A stretch of 64,000 nucleotides of DNA from Chionoecetes opilio (Eukaryota; Arthropoda; Malacostraca; Decapoda; Majidae), in the NCBI GenBank assembly GCA_016584305.1, contig JACEEZ010019773.1, forward strand, positions 1,063,869 to 1,127,868. The letters are read 5' to 3'. This document shows, one piece after another, positions 55,267-64,000 of this stretch. The notes under the pieces were generated by a model. It searched no databases. It was not told the DNA's origin and saw only the letters and a program-made list of their open reading frames with translations. Position 1 is the first letter of the stretch. Every line of letters begins with the position of its first letter. The position numbers and the translations under genes are program-made.

Positions 55267-56660
55267 CATCTGTGCCTATAGCGCCTGTAGGCAGTGGTGA
55301 CCCAGGGACCGGATGGTAGGCTCTGGAGGTTCACTTGAGGGTTCTGATGGTTGGGCCTCGCCCGTTGGTGGCGCAGGCAGGTTTTCTTATAGTGACGCCT
55401 GTGAGGCTCATGCCGCCCCCCTGTGTCCTCCGATGCACTCGCAGTCGAAGGTAGAGTTGATAGGCAGGGCATGTGGGTGTTCTTAGGCCACTCGACGGTG
55501 CAGAAAGGTTTTCGGTTTCTTCGGGGATCGAACTCGGGTCACCGAGAACGCCAGTCGGAGACTCCAACCGCTCTGCTACCGCCTCCCCATTTACCCCAAT
55601 TACCTCCAGGTGCCTTCCTAATCCTTCATAATTGGCCTTTCCAGCTGTCATCGCCCTGTCTTTATTTACCCTGGGACAATTTCTTCCCCTCCATCCCACA
55701 CCTCTTATTAATAACCTCCAGGTGTCTTCTTAATCCTGCATAATTGGCCTTTCTGAAATTAGGTATTCCTTGTTTATTGCCACTTAATTTTCAAACTTCC
55801 CATTTTAAGCTAAATCTGATCTCATAATGGTCGCTATTATCTAACTTGCCACCGACCTCCACATCTGTAACTAAATCGTCTCTATTTGTCAGCAATAGAT
55901 CTAGAATATTATCTCCTCTAGTAGGCTCCTTGATTGCTTGACTTAGGAAGTTATCCTGGATTATATTTAACAATTCATCTGCGTCGCTGTCACCTATGAT
56001 TAAATCCCAGTCTATATTCCTAAGATTAAAATCTCCCACCACGCATAGTCGATTATATCTGCAGACCTTGTTTATTTCTTCCCATATAGGAGCTGAATCC
56101 TCTTTACATAAGTTTGGAGGCCTATATACTACACCCAAAACCATTTTCTCAGTTCCCTCCGTAACCTCTACCCATATAGACTATGCTGTCATCTGTTTTT
56201 ATAACATTATTAACACAACACTGCAATGCATCTCTTGCATAAAGCGCAACTCTTCCACCTCGCCTGCCAGCTCTGTCCTTGTGAAATAACTTATACTCAG
56301 CTATCTCGACTTCCGGATCAAATACCTTTCCTGACATATCCAACCATGTTTCTGTTAATGCTATTATATCAAAATTCTCTACACTATATATTCCTCTCAG
56401 GAAATCTATCTTGTTTAAGATACTCCTACAGTTTGTATAGTAGACCTTCAAGCAAATCCTCTTATTTTTGTCCATTTTCCCTTTATCTTTAACTAAACCC
56501 CTCTTCACTCTCTTCTTACGAATCACTTTAGTTCCCTGCCTTCTGAAACTCCTCGTAGTGTCGCAAGTTTCCTTTACCCCGACCCCAGTGTCTACTTCCC
56601 GGTTCTCTATCTTAAAAAAGCCTGCAGTGCACCTACCTCCCTTTCAAGGGATTCAGACAA
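54557..56660 (-). pseudogene. CR1/L2-like LINE: endonuclease and start of reverse transcriptase
   Basis: Minus frame 1 (56,526-56,149) reads CLKVYYTNCRSILNKIDFL, FDIIALTETWLD, and RRGGRVALYARDALQ: the endonuclease start with TETW. After a frameshift, frame 2 (56,144-55,791) reads LGVVYRPPNLCKE, LCVVGDFNLRNIDWDLI, ILDLLLTNRDDLVTD, and LDNSDHYEIRFSL, with the GDFN and SDH catalytic motifs. A SINE interrupts at 55,229-55,590. Frame 3 (55,055-54,597) is the linker to NFKSPGPD, and PRVLKECREVV follows to 54,556, where a (TA)n tract truncates the element. The reverse transcriptase itself is lost. Confidence 0.85.
55229..55590 (-). mobile_element. tRNA-derived SINE (family D) with poly(A) tail
   Basis: On the minus strand the head ggggaggcggtagcagagcg, gttggagtctcc and the B box gacccgagttcgatcccc resemble a Leu/Ser-type tRNA. 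The body follows. The T run at 55,231-55,266 on the plus strand is the poly(A) tail. It is inserted into the CR1/L2-like LINE. A local duplication of the LINE 3' side (tcagccccgacctcacttcc twice, 55,154 and 55,198) lies beside the tail and may be a target-site related repeat. Confidence 0.8.
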
Positions 56661-57227
56661 GATTCAGACAAGAAGGAACCCCCACGTGACGTCTTGGACC
56701 TCGTAACATTACCAGTGTTGCCATAACTAATAATAAAGAGAGATATCATAAGGAAAACTCCATTACAAGTAAAGCTGCTCTGTTAATTATATATAATTCT
56801 TAATATGAACATCCATGTAATATGGTATTTGTTTCAGAGGATCTTAAAATTGCCCTTTAAAATGCAGTGATATCGCTAAGACCTAAAATATCAACCGACG
56901 CTTAGAAACAAAAACAAAACATATGTCGCAGATAAGCAGATATCACGAGTAAAAATAATCCCTCGAGCAGGAGAATGAATTAATTAAGAAAGGCAAGGAA
57001 TGGAGGAGAAAGAGAGCAGTAAACAGCAGGGGAAGGAAGGAAAGCAGGGAATTAAGGTGAAAGAAAGAAATGGTGAAGGAAATGATAGACATACACCATC
57101 CCCCTGGCACACCCTCAGCCTACGTCCCAAGTTTTACCTCGCTACAACTCTCGCGGGAAAGAATCGTTTAGTTTGACAAGAGGATAGAAAGTAACATCTC
57201 TCCACCACCACCACCATCATCTTTCTC
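56661..57227. other. no gene recognised
   Basis: AT-rich with a purine-rich patch at 56,975-57,090. Confidence 0.5.
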
Positions 57228-57305
57228 CACTTCGCCCGGGCATCAATCCTGAGATCTTTCGATTGTGAACCGAGCGTGCTAACCACTACACTACGGAGTA
57301 CCCCG
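57228..57305 (-). mobile_element. SINE family A head (tRNA-Val-like), inverted
   Basis: On the minus strand, tactccgtagtgtagtggtt agc, gctcggttcacaatcgaaag and gattgatgcccgg mirror the tRNA-Val-like head at 63,493-63,564. A (GT)n tract starts directly outside it. Truncated after the head. Confidence 0.65.
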
Positions 57306-57306
57306 T

Positions 57307-57316
57307 ATATGTGTGT

Positions 57317-57354
<38 letters not shown>
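57307..57354. repeat. (GT)n microsatellite
   Basis: GT run adjoining the inverted SINE head. Confidence 0.9.
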
Positions 57355-57356
<2 letters not shown>

Positions 57357-57599
57357 TATCAATTTATGTATAACATCAACGCCACCTATGTATTACATAT
57401 AAATATGTAATAATAATAATATAAGAAAGAATAAAAGGTGCAATACCTCCACTATATTAAATCATAACATCTTCCAATAGCGCGTCTTAAAAAATGTGTT
57501 TTTTGTGTCATGCAATACATACATTTACGAGAACTTACACCATAGCCACCACCATCATCATCATCATCTGCCGCTAGTCCTGAACTACTTTATGCAGCT

Positions 57600-57700
<101 letters not shown>

Positions 57701-57989
57701 ACATATATCTGTAATTTTCCTTCGTCAAAACAATGACACACACGAGGCTGGCACAGCGGTGCCGGGCGTGACAAGCGGGAGTGTTCATAAGAGCCGTCAC
57801 CACCTGTGCCTCAGCCTGTGCAGGAGGGAACACAGGCCAGGGGTGAGGCGCAACACACACACACACACACACACACACCTGATGCAACACACGCACAACA
57901 CTACGTCTGCCTCAAACACCAGCTGGATATACTGGTGCTTCACTTCATCTGTGTGACGCAAGCAGTAGCGTTGTCTATACCTTCATGAT

Positions 57990-58871
57990 ACAGGTATCGG
58001 CTGCCACATACATGATGGATGCATCAACTCACTGAGCTATGCTGATGATATGGTACTGCTCGCACCCACTGCGGATGCGTTGCAGGACCTTATCAATGTG
58101 TGTCAGGTGTATGCTGCCAAGCATGACATTGTCTACAACACCACTAAGACAGAGTGCATGGTAGTATCACCGGCACGCGCTCAGGTGAATGACCTGAAAA
58201 CAGCATGGCTCGGTGGGTCTGCCCTCACTTTTGTGGATAGATTCGCATACCTAGGCCATGTTATATCCCACGACATGACTGATGATGATGATATCATCAA
58301 GCAGACCACCAAGCTTCTTGTCGTGGGAAATACTCTACAAAGGAAATTCTCCTACTGTAGCAGAGAGGTGAAGATGGAGTTATTCAGGAGTCATTGCTAC
58401 TCTATATACTGCAACTCGCTGTGGTCGCGGTACAAGGTGGCCACTATGAACCGCCTTAAGGTCTGTCACAATGACATCCTTAAGAGGCTTCTGGGGCTGC
58501 CCAGGTGGTGCAGCTCGTCCCTGGCTTTCGCTAGGAACGGGGTGAACAATCTGGATGTGATCCGCCGACACTCCGTGTTCAGTTTAAGGAGTAGTGTGGA
58601 GCTCTCTACGAACTCCATCATCACCTCTGTCAGGCAGAGCTCGGCCTATGTATGTGGACCTATACAGCAGCGGTGGCTGGGTCTGCTGTTTGTGCAGAAT
58701 ATGGGGTAGCACAGGTGTTCATGTATGCTTTTCTATGTACTTTGATACTATGTCCCCTAATGTGCCTGTACTTTGTTCTTGTTTTTTGTTTTTGCTCTAG
58801 TACTTAAGTTTACTCCTTGGCGTGTTCTTATCGCTTTGTTTTTTTACTGTATGCCTCCGGGCGAGAATAAA

Positions 58872-58911
<40 letters not shown>

Positions 58912-58912
58912 G
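57990..58912 (+). pseudogene. LINE reverse transcriptase, from YADD to 3' tail
   Basis: YADD is at 58,038-58,049 and is followed by an open frame to 58,709: MVLLAPTADALQDLINVCQV, YNTTKTECMVVSPAR, VDRFAYLGHVISHDMTDDDD, CSREVKMELFRSHCYSIYCN, HNDILKRLLGLPRWCSSSLA, and PIQQRWLGLLFVQNMG, stop. 3' UTR follows, with AATAAA at 58,866 and an (ATT)n tail at 58,872-58,909. The 5' truncation lies just before YADD. The 219-codon frame without a stop suggests a fairly recent insertion. Clade not assigned. Confidence 0.85.
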
Positions 58913-59466
58913 TTTGTATGTCTGTCTGTATGTATGTATGTCATTCTTCACTCCAGTAAATTCGTGTAAACCCTTTATCCTGGCTGGGTGGTGTGTGAGG
59001 TGCAGCCGGGTTACTTTCACCATTAAGATACATTACTGATTCACATCCAGTATATCACATCACACAAAATAGGCCACACTACCAAAAACAAATGGTAAAC
59101 AAAAACATGAACGAGGAACTAGGGCATATGCAAATAAAAGAGGTAAGTGACAACGTTTATAATAACTAATAAAGAAAGATAGAATATGCAGGTACGTAAC
59201 TGAATGCAGTGAAAAGACATGTTTTATACACGTCTAGGTTTAGTATTGGAGGTATGAACAAGTACAAAGTCAAATTGAGGCAACAGAGGTCCTCTGGTAA
59301 GATATATTTACAAGAGAATGCAGAGTGTCTTCCTTAAAGGATAGACAGTTCTCATTTGAAAAGAGAAAACAAGCGGATGTTTACGCCTTTCCTGCTCGTA
59401 TACATGTCATACTATACTTCAACATATATAATGATAAAAGTAGGGTTTACTGTGATAGTAGTAGAA
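58913..59466. other. no gene recognised
   Basis: A (TGTA)n-like patch at 58,912-58,942, then AT-rich sequence. Confidence 0.5.
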
Positions 59467-59625
59467 TTATTATTATTATTATTATAATTATCATTATGTA
59501 TTATTATTATTAGTAGTAGTTGTAGTAGAAGCAGTGGTAATAGCAGTAATAATAATAGTATTGGCAGTAGTAGCAGAAATAGTAGCAATATCATTTGTTG
59601 CAGAAGTAGTAGTAACAACAGCTGA
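59467..59625. repeat. (ATT)n and (GTA)n imperfect trinucleotide tract
   Basis: ATT runs at 59,467-59,515 grade into GTAGTA/AGCAGT-type triplets to about 59,620. Confidence 0.85.
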
Positions 59626-59739
59626 AATTAAAATACAAACACTCAAGTACAGAAAAAAACTAGTATTGTTCAAAAATACACATAAGAAGTCCTAACTCTC
59701 AATCTATCTGACAATTTTTTTTAAGACAAACACCTTTCT

Positions 59740-59835
59740 TCCTTCTGCCCCCCCTCCCCCCCTCCCCCCCTGCCACGTGCTCACAACCCCCCACAAACAC
59801 TCCATCCGCCACTCAACGCCCCCCCCCCCCCCACC
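59740..59835. repeat. C-rich tract
   Basis: Runs of C7 separated by T, and a C14 run at 59,819-59,832. G-quadruplex potential on the minus strand. Confidence 0.8.
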
Positions 59836-60017
59836 TCAGCCACACTTCCTCCACATCGTCCTCATAATGACTTTTCTCTTACCTTTCTCAAAAGAACTAA
59901 ATTACGGGACCATAACATTTTAGAACTTCTATTTCTTTGAGTTAAAAGAGTAAGAGACGAGGCGGAAGGTGGAAGAAAAGAAAGGAAGGTAGGTGGAGAA
60001 TGGTGGTTGTCTTTTGT

Positions 60018-60136
<119 letters not shown>

Positions 60137-60326
60137 ATCTCTCATGATGGAAACACATAACATGACGACAATATATTATAAATGCACAATAAAACATTAC
60201 AAAACAAAATCAGGTTAAAAAAGTACACGTGTCTTCATATTTCCTAGTAGTATAAAGTCACGTGGTACTCTCATCACATTTCCAGATATAAATCAGATTA
60301 CAAAACAAAAATGTCATTGCCAACGG

Positions 60327-60508
<182 letters not shown>

Positions 60509-60659
60509 TCAATTTGTTGTGTTTTTTTCCTTGCTTTATACTCGACCTTTCTCTCTTTCCACTAGCCTATCCTCCAGAAACTTCCTTTGAAAAATGTTCA
60601 CACACTATCACGCTTTTATTGCACACGCGACCTTCATCCTTTCCCTGCCAAGCCCGACA

Positions 60660-60765
60660 CCGAGAGGGGAGGCGTGGGAGGGAAGGAGGGGGAGGGGAGG
60701 GAGGGAGGGGAGAAGGGACAAAAGGGGGTGAGGGAAAGTGGAGGGGGAAAGGGAGTAAGGGAAAG
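60660..60765. repeat. G-rich (GGGA)n-like tract
   Basis: More than eight runs of three or more G within 100 bases on the plus strand, with G-quadruplex potential. Confidence 0.8.
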
Positions 60766-60828
60766 CGACATCAGGCCTTGGGTGACGATTAGGATTATGT
60801 AAAAACATGAAGAAAAATATGCATGTAT

Positions 60829-60989
<161 letters not shown>

Positions 60990-61342
60990 TCATCCTTACT
61001 GCCTATTCGCTATTCGATATTCTACGTACTTCATGCTCCTCCTATTCGCATATTCTACATATTCAATCGCTATTCTACATACTCGTATATACAACTGAAG
61101 GTGGAAATAACTCCAAGGAAAAATAAAACAATAAAAGGGGGAGAAAAGGAGAAGGAGGGGTTGGAGGCACGGAGGACAGAAAAGGGCAAGTGGGAAAAAA
61201 GAGAACGATGTAGTGTACAGGTGAGCAACATTGACAAGAGGAGAAAGAAGAGGAGGAAGAGAAGGGGGAGAAAGCTAAAAAAAAAATATATATATATATA
61301 TGCTTTGTGATGTTAGGACTACTGAAATTGGATTAAACTCAA

Positions 61343-61550
<208 letters not shown>

Positions 61551-62007
61551 AGAGAGAGAAAGAAGAGAGAAGAATGAGAGAGGAGAGAGAGAGAAGAGAG
61601 AGATAAAAGAGAGCAATATAAGAGAAAAGAGAACGCGAGTTAAATAACATATATACCATATTCTGATGCAAAGAAAGGGATATAAAAATGCACCAAACAA
61701 ATATGTATCGGTACGAAATAAACACACACTTACAAACAAAGAGAAGGCAAAGAATATGCGCACAAGGAGAGACACTGAGAACATACAACCTAGAATGGAG
61801 AAGAGGGTGGAAGATGAAAAGAAATTAATTGAAAAGCAATATACAAATATATATAATAGAGAAGGAAGAGGAGGAAGAACTAAGAGTAAGGTGATTTTGT
61901 ATCCTTATCATTATTATCACAAATAATCACATAACAATCATCATTATTATTATCATTATAATTATCATGTTATTATCACAGACGAGCCTTCTCTGTGTTC
62001 AGGTAAG
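61551..62007. other. no gene recognised
   Basis: Purine-rich, then AT-rich sequence with a short (ATT)n run at 61,939-61,975. Confidence 0.5.
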
Positions 62008-63035
62008 ACCGTGGTTGAGGGAGACAGCCAAGTCCCGTATTTAGATAGAACTTTATGTAACAGAGATAGGAAGAATAGGACACTTGCCTTTTTGCGTGGA
62101 GTGGTGAAAGTGGATACAGGATACAGGCTGTGGGGTGTTCTGGCTGGGGAGGGAGAGTAGCGACCACGGAATGTATTAGTGCAGGTGGGAATGATATAGG
62201 CAAGGGCGGGAGACAGGAGCTCTTAAGGAGGTACAAGGAGGCCGTAGGCAGGGTTAGGGACCTTGGAGGCACCCATGATGTGTGTGGTATCTTGCTGCGC
62301 AGATCTGTGGGACCGGGATGGTGGTCTGAAGCTTTTGCTGTGAACAGGTTTCTAGCTGATCATTTGAAGAGGAACGGGTGGTTGTTTATTGACAACTGTG
62401 CCCGCTTCTTCAGTAAGGGCCATCTGTACGCCAGAGACGGGGTGCTTCTCTCTCATATGGGGGATGGGTTTCATGGTGTGGAGAGTTGCCTAGCTGCAAG
62501 TAAAAAGGCGATTATGATGTTGGACTTCATTAAACGCAACTTTGAACATAAAACTCCGCAAGTAATGACACGATTATACACGTCTTTGGTTAGGCCGCAC
62601 TTAGAATATGCCGTTCAATTTTGGTCGCCTTGATTCGTAAAAGATCAAGCCAAATTGGAATCAGTGCAAAGAAGAGCAACCAAACAAATTCCATCGCTGC
62701 GAAATTCGTCATATGAAGAGACACTGCGGAAACTTAATATGTTTTTCTTAAAGGATCGTAGAATCCGTGGGGACTTGATAGAAACCTTTAAGATCATAAA
62801 AGGATTCGATGTCATTAATCAAGAGAACCTATTCGAGCTTTCTCCTCAAGTGACAACAAGAAATAACGGTTTAAAACTAAACGGTCAACGTTGCATCACA
62901 GATCTCCGTAAAAATTATAAAAATGTTAGAGTTGTTGATCGATGGAACAAGTTACCAGCAAATGTTGTCGAAGTCAGCACAATAACTACATTTAAAAACA
63001 GACTTGACGCGCACTGTAAAGTAAATGGGTATTGA
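62008..63035 (+). pseudogene. chimeric LINE: ORF1 esterase domain fused to ORF2 C-terminus (CR1/L2-like)
   Basis: The first part is an SGNH/GDSL-type esterase as found in ORF1 of CR1/L2-like LINEs. VVEGDSQVPYLDRTL (about 62,011-62,055) holds the Ser block. After a frameshift come SAGGNDIGKGGRQELLRRYK (GGND block), VRDLGGTHDVCGILLRRSV, RNGWLFIDNCARFF, and YARDGVLLS, where the family has DGVHLS, so the catalytic His is Leu. In the same frame, at about 62,480, the sequence jumps to the ORF2 tail: SKKAIMMLDFIKRNFEHKTP, TSLVRPHLEYAVQFWSP, stop (62,631), KLESVQRRATKQIPSLRNSS, RDRRIRGDLIETFKIIKG-like, and VVDRWNKLPANVVEV, ending NGY stop at 63,035. Endonuclease and reverse transcriptase are deleted. 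Confidence 0.8.
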
Positions 63036-63490
<455 letters not shown>

Positions 63491-63492
63491 GA

Positions 63493-63696
63493 GAGCTCCG
63501 TAGTGTACTGGTTAGCTCACTCGGTTCACAACCGAGAAACCCGGGTTCGATCCCCGGGGAGAACCGAGAAAAATGGACGGTCTCCTTAAAACCCGAGCAC
63601 TGTCCACCCAGCAGTGAATGGGTACCGGGTGTTAGCCGGGGGTTGTGTCCCGCCTCCCGGGGCAGCTCAGGCCATGTAAAATACAACTAGGTGAAT

Positions 63697-63697
<1 letters not shown>
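63493..63697 (+). mobile_element. SINE family A with tRNA-Val(CAC)-like head
   Basis: The head at 63,493-63,564 folds as a tRNA: a D-arm with gtagtgtactggttagc, an anticodon stem ctcgg/ccgag with loop ttcacaa (anticodon CAC), and a T-arm ccggg ttcgatc cccgg. The acceptor stem is imperfect (four or five of seven pairs), so it is a SINE head and not a functional tRNA gene. The body runs to atgtaaaatacaactaggtg and a (CA)n tail at 63,698-63,725. Confidence 0.8.

Positions 63698-63725
<28 letters not shown>
63698..63725. repeat. (CA)n tail of SINE family A
   Basis: CA run between the end of one SINE and the head of the next. Confidence 0.9.
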
Positions 63726-63727
<2 letters not shown>

Positions 63728-63728
<1 letters not shown>

Positions 63729-63990
63729 CACGCGATGGTCAGGTTGATAACGTGACAGGCTCCCATTCTGTGGGTAGGCGGTTCGAATCCTCGTGCTCCC
63801 GGGGATTTTTCACTGACAAATTCGGGCGGTTACTGTCCCCCTTGAGCAAGGGGAGATGGGTGTGTGGTGTGTGAGGTCCCAGCATTGCCCAAAGATCGGT
63901 AATAATGAGCTCCAAGCTCGCACTGAGAGGGTGAAAACTGGCGATCGCGAGCCAGCTCGCGTGGACAAAACCATGAGTGAAGTCAATGAC
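63728..63990 (+). mobile_element. SINE family C, nearly complete
   Basis: The tRNA-like head cacgcgatggtcaggttgat, ..., with B box ggcggttcgaatcctc, is followed by gggatttttcactgacaaat, ttgagcaaggggagatggg, gcccaaagatcggtaa and gcgtggacaaaaccatgag. A CA tract starts at the window end. The same family occurs at 2,605-2,998 (decayed) and 54,297-54,360 (head only). Confidence 0.8.
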
Positions 63991-64000
63991 ACACACACAC

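Noticed and set aside
63493..63564. Functional tRNA-Val(CAC) gene
   Set aside because: The acceptor stem is imperfect and the sequence continues into a repeated SINE body, so it is a SINE head.

Overview
The window is eukaryotic and very repeat-rich. Long (CA)n, (CT)n/(GA)n and (TA)n microsatellites, tRNA-derived SINEs with CA or TTATC tails, many broken non-LTR retrotransposons (LINEs) and several families of inverted-repeat DNA transposons fit an arthropod, most likely a decapod crustacean (crab, shrimp or crayfish). That assignment is an inference from repeat style and protein resemblance. There are no bacterial operons, and most long open frames are low-complexity shadows of microsatellites.

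Layout. 1-8 kb: non-coding DNA with (TA)n and (CA)n blocks, SINEs and a 'catcgtgctgtggttccc'-type minisatellite. 8-10 kb: a decayed minus-strand LINE with an RNase H domain. 12-24 kb: two copies (about 11.98-16.34 and 19.85-24.19 kb) of one 4.35 kb segment. Each copy carries a hAT transposase scrap, two exons of a minus-strand PIF/Harbinger transposase, a Helitron in the transposase intron, a divergent coiled-coil frame and the 3' end of a minus-strand LINE. Between them lie an 0.88 kb inverted-repeat element nested in a SINE and a partial second copy of that element. 24-26.6 kb: LINE reverse transcriptases. 26.6-27.8 kb: the last two exons of a minus-strand gene, with a third Helitron in the intron between them.

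The best host gene is a plus-strand sugar-transporter-like MFS gene at 28.4-32.8 kb. A four-exon model is phase-consistent throughout (630 codons including the stop) but has one in-frame TAG at codon 460. Its first intron is almost exactly one inverted-repeat transposon, and its second would be a GC-AG intron. A second host gene lies on the minus strand at 38.2-38.6 kb (last two exons), with more candidate exons at 40.8 and 42.9 kb. It contains a higher-order tandem array that has copied one splice-donor region.

33-38 kb and 41-63 kb: LINE fragments of several clades (one with a complete RNase H catalytic set, one CR1/L2-like endonuclease, one chimera joining an ORF1 esterase to the ORF2 C-terminus), piggyBac-like and hAT-like MITEs, a near-perfect 95-bp-arm palindrome around (AT)n, and a 1.2 kb minisatellite.

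I see no new defence or metabolic system. The more unusual points are structural: the transposon that fills an intron, the Helitron family with stacked hairpins, a composite MITE pair, the chimeric LINE, and signs that the 4.35 kb duplication is under-polished or an assembly artefact.
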